Counted from the stretch's first letter, positions 5,981-12,017 are shown. The stretch is DNA of 12,103 nucleotides from Bacillota bacterium (GCA_021798855.1 JAJZBP010000042.1:1-12103), one strand, 5' to 3'. Made by a program: numbers and translations. The notes: a model not told the origin generated them from the letters alone.

Positions 5981-7680
5981 AGACGTTGCCCCCTTCCAAG
6001 CAAACTTGCAATAAAGCCGGGCCGTTTGGGCACCGCCTCCGGCGCACCCCCCAACCCCAGGACGGCGCGGGAAAGGCCATCCCACACAGCCGCCGCCTCG
6101 CCGCCTCCTGCGGCAACGGGCTTTTTCGCCTGCACCGCCTTTTGGTACAGCGCCCCGTCCGCCGGAATCGCCGCCACGACGCCCACCCTGGTTTTCAGGT
6201 CTGCCTCCAAATCGTCTTCCAGCGCGGATACCGGGAATGAAATTGCGCCGTGTCGGTTGGCCACCAGCCGTGCAGCGGACAGATCCAGCCCCAGTGCATA
6301 CACGGCTCTCTTGATGTCCTTCACCGCCAAGGTGTCAGCGGTATCCACAACAATGAGCACGTCGGTCGCCAGCTTAACCGTTTCCTGCACGGATTCCTCG
6401 TCCAGTCCGGCGGGAGCGTCTATGACCACCAAGCCGTAATGCTGGCCCAGCAGGTGAATGATTTTGCCGGTCGTCACCGCGTCCAGTTTCACATAAGCGT
6501 TGTCGTCCTCACCCTGCGACAACACCGCCACGTTGAAACACATCTCGGCGGCGTCCTCCGGTGCCAGTCCTTTCGCTGCATCTGCCAGCCCCGGAAGGCC
6601 GGGAGAAACGTTCCGGGCACCCATGTACGAGGCAACCCGCCACTGCGACGGGCAGCAGTCCACCACGGCAACCTTTATGCCCAGCTTCGCCGCAGCCACG
6701 GCCAGGTTGACGGCGACGGTTGTCCGCCCGACACCACCCTTTTGCCCGATTATGGCGACGATCCGGTGCGGCACCGGCTGAAGCACCACCCGTTCGCCGC
6801 CGCGCCGGTTGCCTGGCCGCATCCGCTTCTTGGACAGCACTTCCATGTCCGCCCGCTGAAAAAGGTCGCCAAACGCCTCCGCCGTGTCGGTCCACGCCAA
6901 GCCGGCGCAGGCCGACACACCCGCCGCCTTCAGCCGTTCCGCCAAATCCTTGCGAACGGCGTCCGCCTGGCTTGCATCCGTCAGACCGGCCAGCCACAGG
7001 ACGAATTCATCCCCGCCCCACCGCACGGCCACCCCGTTGCCCTGCGCCGCCTGGAGGCATTCGGCGGCGGATTTGAGGTACTTGTTTCCCGCCTGGTGCC
7101 CGTCCCGGTCGTTGATGGTCTTCAGGTTGTCCAAGTCCATCACGACCACCGCGCCCGTCACCGGCGTCGCCTCGTCGGGCAACACCCACCGGCCCGGCAG
7201 CCCCGTCAGAGTGTCCAGCGTACCCCCCGCCTTGCCGCCGGGGATTCGGTTGAATATCACCTGCACGTCCTTGAACTGCTTGGGAGCCGCCAGCCGATCC
7301 ACCACGGCGGCAACCATGTCGTCCAGCCGGAGCGCCCCATCCTCGTCCACCACTAGGTCGAACGTGCCGGTGTCACGCGCCGCCAGCAGAAATTCGTGTG
7401 CCCCTTCATCCAACGGACCGACAAGTCCGATCACCCGCGTACCCGGTGCCGCTTGGCGGCAGGCCCGCAGGCAACCCGCCGCGTCGTTGCCCACAAGAAA
7501 ACGCGATAAAATCAAAATATCCGGCGGTTCCGCCGAAGACACCGCTACCAGCGCGTTTTGCTGATCGGACACGGAACCGGCGTCATGCCCCTGGTGCCGC
7601 AGCGTCGCCAAAAGCGCCGCCTCGACCGCCTGGCCCACGGCAGGGTCTTCCTTTTGGGCCACGCCAACGATGATTTTCAC
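5965..7680 (-). CDS. CpaE/TadZ-like ATPase with embedded GGDEF domain, 571 aa
   Basis: The GTG at 7680 follows GGGGGG by 6 nt, and the gene starts 2 nt after the preceding stop. Three regions are visible. Residues 1-135 resemble a receiver domain, but the phospho-acceptor Asp is missing (PDILILSRFLVG). Residues about 154-290 form a GGDEF domain: LTGLPGR, the metal/substrate stretch VVVMDLDNLKTINDRDGHQA, an exact GGDEF (222-226) and RADMEVLSKKRM. No RxxD inhibitory site lies five residues before GGDEF. Residues about 305-545 form a ParA/MinD-type ATPase, with IIGQKGGVGRTT (signature Lys kept, second Lys replaced by Arg), VVIDAPAGLDEES and an ATDVLIVVD strand. CpaE/TadZ proteins place Tad pili at chosen cellular sites. 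A GGDEF domain would make c-di-GMP from GTP at that site. The fusion is unusual to me. Downstream genes overlap, consistent with one operon. Confidence 0.93.
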   Translation of the reverse strand: MKIIVGVAQKEDPAVGQAVEAALLATLRHQGHDAGSVSDQQNALVAVSSAEPPDILILSRFLVGNDAAGCLRACRQAAPGTRVIGLVGPLDEGAHEFLLAARDTGTFDLVVDEDGALRLDDMVAAVVDRLAAPKQFKDVQVIFNRIPGGKAGGTLDTLTGLPGRWVLPDEATPVTGAVVVMDLDNLKTINDRDGHQAGNKYLKSAAECLQAAQGNGVAVRWGGDEFVLWLAGLTDASQADAVRKDLAERLKAAGVSACAGLAWTDTAEAFGDLFQRADMEVLSKKRMRPGNRRGGERVVLQPVPHRIVAIIGQKGGVGRTTVAVNLAVAAAKLGIKVAVVDCCPSQWRVASYMGARNVSPGLPGLADAAKGLAPEDAAEMCFNVAVLSQGEDDNAYVKLDAVTTGKIIHLLGQHYGLVVIDAPAGLDEESVQETVKLATDVLIVVDTADTLAVKDIKRAVYALGLDLSAARLVANRHGAISFPVSALEDDLEADLKTRVGVVAAIPADGALYQKAVQAKKPVAAGGGEAAAVWDGLSRAVLGLGGAPEAVPKRPGFIASLLGRGQRLWKKK

Positions 7681-7682
7681 GG

Positions 7683-7850
7683 CTAGCCCCCCATTTCCCA
7701 CACCAGCGCATTGAAACGATCCTGCGCCGTCTCCAGCACAGCCACCACCCGATCCAACTCCCCGGCATCCGCGTTGTGCCGAACGGCGTCCCTCAAACCG
7801 TTCTCCGCCGCTTCCAGCGCAATGCTTGCCTGCTCTAATTCACTGCTCAC
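7683..7850 (-). CDS. Small helical protein of unknown function, 55 aa
   Basis: The start is GTG at 7850, overlapping the TGA of the EAL gene as GTGA (4 bp) and preceded by GGGGGG at about 7 nt. The product begins MSSELEQASIALEAAENGLR and continues with DELD-like spacing (AGELDRVVAVLETAQDRFN). It has the heptad-like pattern of a two-helix coiled-coil hairpin and is strongly acidic. It has no Cys and no membrane segment. Its place between the EAL gene and the GGDEF-CpaE gene, coupled to both, suggests a partner or adaptor for one of them. The sequence does not resemble a family I can name. Confidence 0.75.
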   Translation of the reverse strand: MSSELEQASIALEAAENGLRDAVRHNADAGELDRVVAVLETAQDRFNALVWEMGG

Positions 7851-8506
7851 ACCGTTGCCCCCCAGTACCATCCCTGCCCACAAGCCACGCGAACACCCGT
7901 AACCAACTCCACATCCTGCGCAGTCTCCACCTTTTCGACGATTACCTTCCCACCCCAGGAAGCCACGGAGCGAATAATAGCATGAACCGTCGCAGGGTCA
8001 TTCCGCAGATTGCTGACATCGAACTTAACCCACTCGGGGCAAAGCTGTGTCAGTGCCGTCAAAGGGGTTGACCCCTCCAGCGCGTCGTCAAGCGATATGG
8101 CCACGTTTCCGACGCCCCTGAACTTCCGTGCCGCCAACGAGAGCACCGAAAACGATGCCTCGGCGTTTTCAACGAGTTCGGGGATAAGCACCAACCCCGC
8201 GCTAGCGGCATAGGTGTGCAGCCGCGAAAAGCACCGTAAATAGGTGGGGTCCGATACTACGCCAGGCACCACGTTTACAAACAAATTACCAGTCAGACCG
8301 CGCCTAATCGCTGCCCCGACTGCCAGCGCCCAGGAACGTATCTCCAGCCGCGCCATGTGGCGGCTGTGCGGCTCCAGCCGATCCAGCGCCAACCTCCTCC
8401 GCCAAAACTCCGCCGGTTGCGCCCCATCCGCAAACCGCGCCAACGCCTCGTACCCGATGGGACGCTTGGTTTTCAGCGATACCACCGGCTGGAAGTCATG
8501 CCGCAA
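7847..8506 (-). CDS. EAL-domain protein (probable c-di-GMP phosphodiesterase), 219 aa
   Basis: The start is TTG at 8506, because AAAGGAGG lies 6 nt before it. A TTG ten codons upstream has no such site. The protein is essentially a stand-alone EAL domain, which cuts c-di-GMP to pGpG. Visible active-site positions in 219-aa numbering: YEALAR (Glu20), LFVNVV (Asn78), PELVE (Glu110, Glu113), LDD (Asp140-141), VKFD (Lys161), VEKVET (Glu191) and GQGWYWG (Gln211). All usual metal and catalytic positions are present. However, the loop-6 sequence DDFGTG, which normally supports dimerisation and activity, reads DDALEG here. Activity is therefore plausible but not assured, and a c-di-GMP-binding effector role is the alternative. 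It heads the pilus operon and is coupled to the 55-aa gene. A terminator hairpin lies just upstream. Confidence 0.9.
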   Translation of the reverse strand: MRHDFQPVVSLKTKRPIGYEALARFADGAQPAEFWRRRLALDRLEPHSRHMARLEIRSWALAVGAAIRRGLTGNLFVNVVPGVVSDPTYLRCFSRLHTYAASAGLVLIPELVENAEASFSVLSLAARKFRGVGNVAISLDDALEGSTPLTALTQLCPEWVKFDVSNLRNDPATVHAIIRSVASWGGKVIVEKVETAQDVELVTGVRVACGQGWYWGATV

Positions 8507-8534
8507 ATCGCCGCCTCCTTTCTGGTATTTTCTC

Positions 8535-8557
8535 AAAGAAAAACCGCCTCGCGGCGG
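8535..8557 (-). terminator. Intrinsic terminator upstream of the pilus operon
   Basis: Minus-strand RNA reads CCGCC, loop GCGA, GGCGG (8557-8544), then TTTTTCTTT (8543-8535). It abuts the stop codon of the 66-aa gene. Only about 28 nt separate its end from the EAL start codon, too little for a separate promoter. Pilus transcription must therefore either read through it or start upstream, inside the 66-aa gene. Confidence 0.8.
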
Positions 8558-8758
8558 CTACTTGTACCGACTATGCGTATACAGCCATGTTCCGGTGCCC
8601 GGATCAGCACCATAATAGTCCACGGATTCCGCACCGGCCTTGATCATTTCTTCCGCCCGGCACTCCACGTCCTCCAGCGTCTGCGCTTCGTACTCACCAA
8701 CAACTTCACCGTTGGCAAAACCCACCACTTTCCGCGCTCTACGTATTTCCTTGTGCAC
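8558..8758 (-). CDS. Hypothetical protein, 66 aa
   Basis: The GTG at 8758 follows GGGAGG by about 7 nt and lies 3 nt after the stop of the 282-aa gene. The product begins MHKEIRRARKVVGFANGEVV. It has a basic N-terminal strand-rich part, a charged helix (TLEDVECRAEEMIKAGAE) and an aromatic C-terminus (YYGADPGTGTWLYTHSRYK). There is no signal peptide or membrane segment. I do not recognise a family. A terminator follows its stop codon directly, so it looks like the last gene of the upstream transcript. Confidence 0.75.
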   Translation of the reverse strand: MHKEIRRARKVVGFANGEVVGEYEAQTLEDVECRAEEMIKAGAESVDYYGADPGTGTWLYTHSRYK

Positions 8759-8761
8759 GAT

Positions 8762-9610
8762 TTAACCTCCCGTTACCGTCAGCCAGTCCGCCCCCGGCGT
8801 CCACGCGGGGGGAACCTGATACCCGCCGATATTCGTCACCCGCCACGCCCCGTCGCCTTTCCGGGCTACCGTTACCGGATTCCAGTATCCCCACAGCGCG
8901 TTCCATCCGCAATTGTTGCTGCCCGACGCACACGACAAATTGGATGTCAAATCCCACTCCAGCCAGATCGTATCTGGCTGCGACGGCTCCGACCACGCGC
9001 CAACAAGCTGCGCCGTCTCCGGCTCCAGGGGAGCCGTCGTATTCAGCGCATCCGGCGCAACACAGGCTTTCAGTGCGCCAATGTACTTGCCGTTTGTCGC
9101 CGAATCCACCGCCGCCCACGCGGGTACGTTCAAAAACAGCCAGTCCGTTTCAACCGCGATCTGTACCGGATCGCCGGTGTTGCACCCCGCGCCCCGTCCA
9201 GGGACGAACCACTCGCCCGCGCCGGTAGCCTTGAACGGCGGCAGGTAGAGCGGCTGATTCGTCGTGCCATTGTAACCCTCGTTGTAATGCGCCGTCCCCG
9301 GCTGGTACAGCACGGAGCCGTTCAGCGCGGACACCCAAGAACCTCGCCAAACCTGCTTTCCGTTGTCCGCCGGGCCGGTGGCGAAGAACACGGCTCCCGT
9401 CGCATCTTGGGGTGCGCCGTTGAACGCCGTAGCAGGGCGATTTTGCGCCACCATAACCAGCGGGCCGGGATTACCCACCGGGCCATAGTTGGGCGGCGGT
9501 GCTGCAACGATATGTCTCGGGCCAGCCCCTTCCTTGGGAGCAAGGACCATCATCGCCACCCCGCCGACCACCAACAGACCAATGACTACCAGGGCAACTT
9601 TTTTAAGCAC
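8762..9610 (-). CDS. Membrane-anchored extracytoplasmic protein of unknown function, 282 aa
   Basis: The start is GTG at 9610, preceded by TTAGGAGG with about 10 nt spacing. A longer frame to 9799 runs through the methylase remnant and is rejected. The N-terminus MLKKVALVVIGLLVVGGVAM, continuing MVLAP, is a membrane anchor with no clear signal-peptidase site. A Pro/Gly-rich linker (PPPNYGPVGNPGP) follows. The remaining 220 residues look exported: rich in Trp, Tyr, Asn, Gly and Thr, with five Cys (GAGCNTGD, LKACVAPD, SNLSC, NNCGWN and none in the anchor), and ending in ADWLTVTGG. The gene sits between small membrane-protein genes and the pilus operon, so it may be a surface component of the same apparatus. 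I cannot assign a fold. Confidence 0.82.
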   Translation of the reverse strand: MLKKVALVVIGLLVVGGVAMMVLAPKEGAGPRHIVAAPPPNYGPVGNPGPLVMVAQNRPATAFNGAPQDATGAVFFATGPADNGKQVWRGSWVSALNGSVLYQPGTAHYNEGYNGTTNQPLYLPPFKATGAGEWFVPGRGAGCNTGDPVQIAVETDWLFLNVPAWAAVDSATNGKYIGALKACVAPDALNTTAPLEPETAQLVGAWSEPSQPDTIWLEWDLTSNLSCASGSNNCGWNALWGYWNPVTVARKGDGAWRVTNIGGYQVPPAWTPGADWLTVTGG

Positions 9611-9816
9611 CTTGCGCCGCCTCCTAAGACATATTGCGAATGGCCAGTACCTCTCTTGCCAGTGTCCGGCCCCGTCACCACCGCCAACCCGCCACAAAAA
9701 GGTCCCACCAAACGATGCTTCCCAGCAAGGCGGCGCTGGCAGTAATGCCCCCGCAGTGATAGCAGGTGCGGCACCAGCCAACGCGCGCCACCGGCCCATT
9801 TAATCAGCGGCTGCAT
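9586..9816 (-). pseudogene. N-terminal remnant of a Dam (D12-class) adenine methyltransferase
   Basis: The 76-aa frame begins MQPLIKWAGGARWLVPHLLS and later has HRLVGPFCGGLAVV. These correspond to the N-terminal KWAGGK-RxLxPHL motif and the PFxGG AdoMet-binding motif of D12-class N6-adenine methyltransferases. The Lys usual after KWAGG is Ala here, and the acidic residue before PF is Gly. Beyond about residue 50 the sequence is no longer family-like, and the DPPY catalytic motif is missing, so the protein cannot methylate DNA. Its ATG overlaps the stop of the 54-aa gene as TAATG. Its end overlaps the 282-aa gene by 25 bp, so the remnant has been cut by the join to that gene. It may still be translated. 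Confidence 0.75.
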
Positions 9817-9980
9817 TAATCGACGATCAGAAAGATAACACTGCCGCACACGCCGCACAGCCCCGCCGACGCTACCATCAGCCACCAGTCCATGCCTCCG
9901 GTCGTCACCGTGCCCAATTGCCCAAGGTCAAAACCCGCCGCCAGCCAAGGCAGCGCCACCACCACCTTATTTAAAGCCAT
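9816..9980 (-). CDS. Small membrane protein, 54 aa
   Basis: The ATG at 9980 follows AAGGAGG with about 10 nt spacing. The product begins MALNKVVVALPWLAAGFDLG. It has a central GGMDWW and a second hydrophobic segment (LMVASAGLCGVCGSVIFLIV) that ends directly before the C-terminal Asp. Two short membrane segments joined by a Thr/Gly loop are likely. There are two Cys in the second segment (LCGVC). The start overlaps the preceding 44-aa gene by 10 bp. No family is recognisable. Paired tiny membrane proteins of this sort occur in phage, conjugation and secretion clusters, but the sequence alone does not distinguish these. Confidence 0.72.
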   Translation of the reverse strand: MALNKVVVALPWLAAGFDLGQLGTVTTGGMDWWLMVASAGLCGVCGSVIFLIVD

Positions 9981-10105
9981 GCGCTGCGATCCTCCTTCTC
10001 CACCTTAATGAGTTCCGGCGCGCCAGACCAAAAACCCACCGAAATCAGCCACAAACAGACCGCCATTGCACCTGCGTAAAACATCCAAAAATCAGCGCCG
10101 CTCAT
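9971..10105 (-). CDS. Small single-span membrane protein, 44 aa
   Basis: The ATG at 10105 follows GAGGG by about 6 nt. The product begins MSGADFWMFYAGAMAVCLWL and continues ISVGFWSGAPE. One membrane segment (about residues 7-27) is followed by a short charged tail (LIKVEKEDRSAWL). The gene overlaps both neighbours (14 bp upstream, 10 bp downstream), which supports translation as part of a coupled set. Function unknown. Confidence 0.7.
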   Translation of the reverse strand: MSGADFWMFYAGAMAVCLWLISVGFWSGAPELIKVEKEDRSAWL

Positions 10106-10328
10106 GCCGATCCCTCGCCACCTTGCCTTTCGGATACTGAATTTTCGCGCACTCCTCGACCTGCCGCCTGGCCTCCTCCAGCGTATCGGCAACCCCTGCG
10201 GCCCCGCCGCAATGCCATTGGTAACCGTCGTAGAACGGACTAACTGATCCCCGCTCAATGGGAAAGCCATTAGAGCATTCCAGCAGCATCCATTCGTTGC
10301 GGTTCACACGCTCCCACTCCAGTCGCAT
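10092..10328 (-). CDS. Hypothetical protein, 78 aa
   Basis: The ATG at 10328 overlaps the TGA of the preceding gene (TGATG), with GAAAGGGGTG upstream as ribosome site. The product begins MRLEWERVNRNEWMLLECSN and has a central YDGYQWHCGGAAGVA. It ends with a charged helix (TLEEARRQVEECAKIQYPKG) and a very basic tail (KVARDRHERR). It looks soluble and cytoplasmic: strands first, then a helix. The TLEEA helix recalls the TLEDV helix of the 66-aa protein at 8558-8758, but the match is too short to claim kinship. Function unknown. Confidence 0.72.
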   Translation of the reverse strand: MRLEWERVNRNEWMLLECSNGFPIERGSVSPFYDGYQWHCGGAAGVADTLEEARRQVEECAKIQYPKGKVARDRHERR

Positions 10329-10531
10329 CAGCTTTTCACCCCTTTCGCGGGCATCAGCGCCCCGCGCCAAAGCTCTTCACCGACCTTTTCCACGTCCTCC
10401 GGCGTCGCCGTGAGAGAAAACAACTGCCATAGACTGCCAGTACGGGTGACATCAACGACGTGCCCCAAGGCAATCAGCCTATCTTTTGCTTGCTCCGCCG
10501 TCCCACGATCAGCAAACTCAATGATAATCAT
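10328..10531 (-). CDS. Hypothetical small alpha/beta protein, 67 aa
   Basis: The ATG at 10531 is preceded by AAAGGAGG (10543-10550), which lies inside the end of the transglycosylase gene. The product begins MIIIEFADRGTAEQAKDRLI and continues ALGHVVDVTRTGSLWQLF, then LTATPEDVEKVGEELW. The strand-helix-strand-strand-helix order suggests a small ferredoxin-like fold. There is no signal or membrane segment. I do not recognise the family. It is coupled to the next gene by TGATG. Confidence 0.75.
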   Translation of the reverse strand: MIIIEFADRGTAEQAKDRLIALGHVVDVTRTGSLWQLFSLTATPEDVEKVGEELWRGALMPAKGVKS

Positions 10532-10538
10532 CCCGCCT

Positions 10539-11177
10539 TTAACCTCCTTTCTTAGAAGGCATCATCGCCCCGCAAGCATCTTGCGGCAGCTTTGAGTACG
10601 CCCCGTAATTTGCCAACACCGCCGGGACGTACCCCTGCGTCTCCGTGGGCGTTGCCCCGAGGCCACCCTGCAAATACTCCTTTCCCACGCCGTCGCCACC
10701 GTTGTACGCCGCCGCCAGCGCCCCAAGGTTCCCCCCATACTGCTGCCAGCGAGACGCTATGTAATCCTCTCCCGCCGGAAGGTTGACGCTCGGGTCTTGC
10801 AGGTCACCAGTGAAACCCTCGTCCGCCGCCGTGCCAGGCATAAGCTGCATCAGCCCCTCCGCACCCGCATGGCTATTTGCCGGAAGAACCCCGCCGCTTT
10901 CTTGAGTCATGGTGGCAAATACCCAGTTGTCAAATTCAGCCACGCTCGTTCCGGCCTGCGGCGCATATGTCTGCGCATACTGGCACACCTGGTCGCGCCA
11001 GCGCAGTACATTCTGCGTCGTGGTGCCGCCCGCCGGAATCGTAAATCCACCGCCACCACCCGCCGTATTCGCCCCCGCCAGAGCGCCGACAATAAGAAAG
11101 ATGACACCCAGCACCCCAGCCAGCAGCAGCCCCAATATCACGGCAACCGGATTCGCCGCCTGTTCCGCCGCGTCCAT
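10539..11177 (-). CDS. Membrane-anchored lytic transglycosylase (SLT domain), 212 aa
   Basis: It cuts the glycan strands of peptidoglycan. The ATG at 11177 overlaps the TGA of the kinase-like gene (TGATG). An N-terminal membrane anchor spans residues about 11-34 (VAVILGLLLAGVLGVIFLIV), followed by a Gly-rich linker. The SLT domain spans about 80-200, with the motifs TMTQESGG (catalytic Glu93), AEGLMQLMPGTA and AAAYNGG in the family order and spacing. A Cys lies near each end of the domain (VCQYAQ and QDACGAM), which could form a disulfide outside the cell. Such enzymes open the wall for conjugation, secretion, pilus and phage machines. Here it lies upstream of a pilus operon, so a role in letting the fibre through the wall is plausible but inferred. 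Confidence 0.93.
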   Translation of the reverse strand: MDAAEQAANPVAVILGLLLAGVLGVIFLIVGALAGANTAGGGGGFTIPAGGTTTQNVLRWRDQVCQYAQTYAPQAGTSVAEFDNWVFATMTQESGGVLPANSHAGAEGLMQLMPGTAADEGFTGDLQDPSVNLPAGEDYIASRWQQYGGNLGALAAAYNGGDGVGKEYLQGGLGATPTETQGYVPAVLANYGAYSKLPQDACGAMMPSKKGG

Positions 11178-11800
11178 CAACCCGCCGCCTTTCGCGGCAC
11201 AGCTAGAGCATCGCCGACCATCCCAATGATGGCCTCCAACCCAACCTCCGCCACCGCCCCTGGTACTTCAAGCACCGGCCACCGCCCTGGCTCCGGCCAG
11301 GCTGCGCACCTTTGCACCTGACGCTCCGCGTAACCAGGGGGCCGAAGAAGCTCCCCTTCCCTGCCCCGCTGCCACACGGACTCCGCCGCCGCCTCGGGAG
11401 ACGGACGCAGCAGTACCACCAAGTCAGGGGGAAGAAGTTCGTACAAAAGCTCGTCGGCCACATGCTCATAAGTCCGCTGATCCTCCTCGGATGCCCGCCC
11501 TTCGCCGAACACATGGGGGGCAAGCACTTCCCGATGTTCCCACGGCAGCCGATCCATGAAAACCAAGGGCATCCCCAGGTGCCTCGCCCGCCAATAGTCC
11601 GCGACCTGACGGTTTAAAAACCAAAGCTGATACTGCAACAGCAGCTTTCCCGTCCCGGCGGCAAGCTCCCGGCAGTAAGCATGAAAATGCGGCGGTAGCG
11701 ATTCCAGCATGGCCTCGCCCCCAAACCTCCGCGCCAACTCGCTAACCAGTGTTGTCTTTCCGCTTCCGTCCGGGCCGCAGACTGCGATTATTTGGGGCAT
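11177..11800 (-). CDS. Deoxynucleoside kinase-like P-loop protein, 207 aa
   Basis: The ATG at 11800 follows GGAGG by about 7 nt. A longer reading to 11833 would bury that site. The product begins MPQIIAVCGPDGSGKTTLVS, with a clear Walker A (GPDGSGKTT, residues 9-17). It then shows LQYQLWFLNRQVADYW and LVFMDRLPWEHREVLAPHVF, which resemble the helix and DR motif of the deoxynucleoside kinase/thymidylate kinase group. A later LPPDLVVLLRPSPEAA matches the strand before the lid (PDLxxxL). The length suits this group. The expected reaction is phosphorylation of a deoxynucleoside or dNMP by ATP, but the exact substrate cannot be read. The start overlaps the zinc-ribbon gene by 13 bp. Such kinases are also common on phages and plasmids. 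Confidence 0.82.
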   Translation of the reverse strand: MPQIIAVCGPDGSGKTTLVSELARRFGGEAMLESLPPHFHAYCRELAAGTGKLLLQYQLWFLNRQVADYWRARHLGMPLVFMDRLPWEHREVLAPHVFGEGRASEEDQRTYEHVADELLYELLPPDLVVLLRPSPEAAAESVWQRGREGELLRPPGYAERQVQRCAAWPEPGRWPVLEVPGAVAEVGLEAIIGMVGDALAVPRKAAG

Positions 11801-11961
11801 GACTCGGCCTCCGTTGGCGCATCCTTGGGCCACGTTTCAGGCAAGGGCAACAAACCTTCCTTCCCGCAATTGGAACAAGTGACTATGCCGATGCTCCTCC
11901 CGGCTATGAAAACCTCGCCGCAGCGATAACAGAGCACTTTGCCACAATCACTTGAAATCAT
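11788..11961 (-). CDS. Small zinc-ribbon protein, 57 aa
   Basis: The start is taken as ATG at 11961. Upstream AGAGAGGCGG provides a modest ribosome site, and the longer frame passes through the terminator hairpin. The product begins MISSDCGKVLCYRCGEVFIA and has two CxxC pairs (CYRC and CSNC, 18 residues from first to last pair), typical of a four-Cys zinc ribbon. An acidic tail (PLPETWPKDAPTEAESCPK) follows. Zinc ribbons of this size bind nucleic acid or protein partners. No specific family is evident. It is the first gene after the right-edge terminator and overlaps the kinase-like gene by 13 bp. Confidence 0.75.
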   Translation of the reverse strand: MISSDCGKVLCYRCGEVFIAGRSIGIVTCSNCGKEGLLPLPETWPKDAPTEAESCPK

Positions 11962-11990
11962 GGAAAACACCGCCTCTCTTAAAGACCTCC

Positions 11991-12017
11991 AAAAAGAAAC
12001 ACCGCCGAAGACGGCGG
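11991..12017 (-). terminator. Intrinsic terminator upstream of the zinc-ribbon gene
   Basis: Minus-strand RNA reads CCGCCG, loop TCTT, CGGCGG (12017-12002), then TGTTTCTTTTT (12001-11991). It ends a transcript coming from beyond the right edge, or acts as an attenuator for the genes that follow. Only 29 nt separate it from the next start codon, and no promoter is visible in that gap. Confidence 0.82.

Noticed and set aside
5981..6085. 35-residue N-terminal extension of CpaF
   Set aside because: It lies inside the GGDEF-CpaE gene, is Gly/Arg-rich, and would place the AAGGGGG ribosome site before the TTG at 5980 inside the coding region.
6250..7356. 368-aa open frame on the plus strand opposite the GGDEF-CpaE gene
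   Set aside because: It is antisense to a gene with intact GGDEF and ParA motifs, has no convincing ribosome site, and shows biased Arg/His/Pro composition.
8357..9745. 462-aa open frame on the plus strand
   Set aside because: It crosses three minus-strand genes and a terminator hairpin. It has low-complexity Arg/Pro-rich translation and no domain motif. GC-rich antisense frames stay open by chance.
8762..11961. Prophage
   Set aside because: A transglycosylase, a kinase, a methylase stump and small genes are suggestive, but no capsid, terminase, portal, tail, integrase or holin gene is seen.
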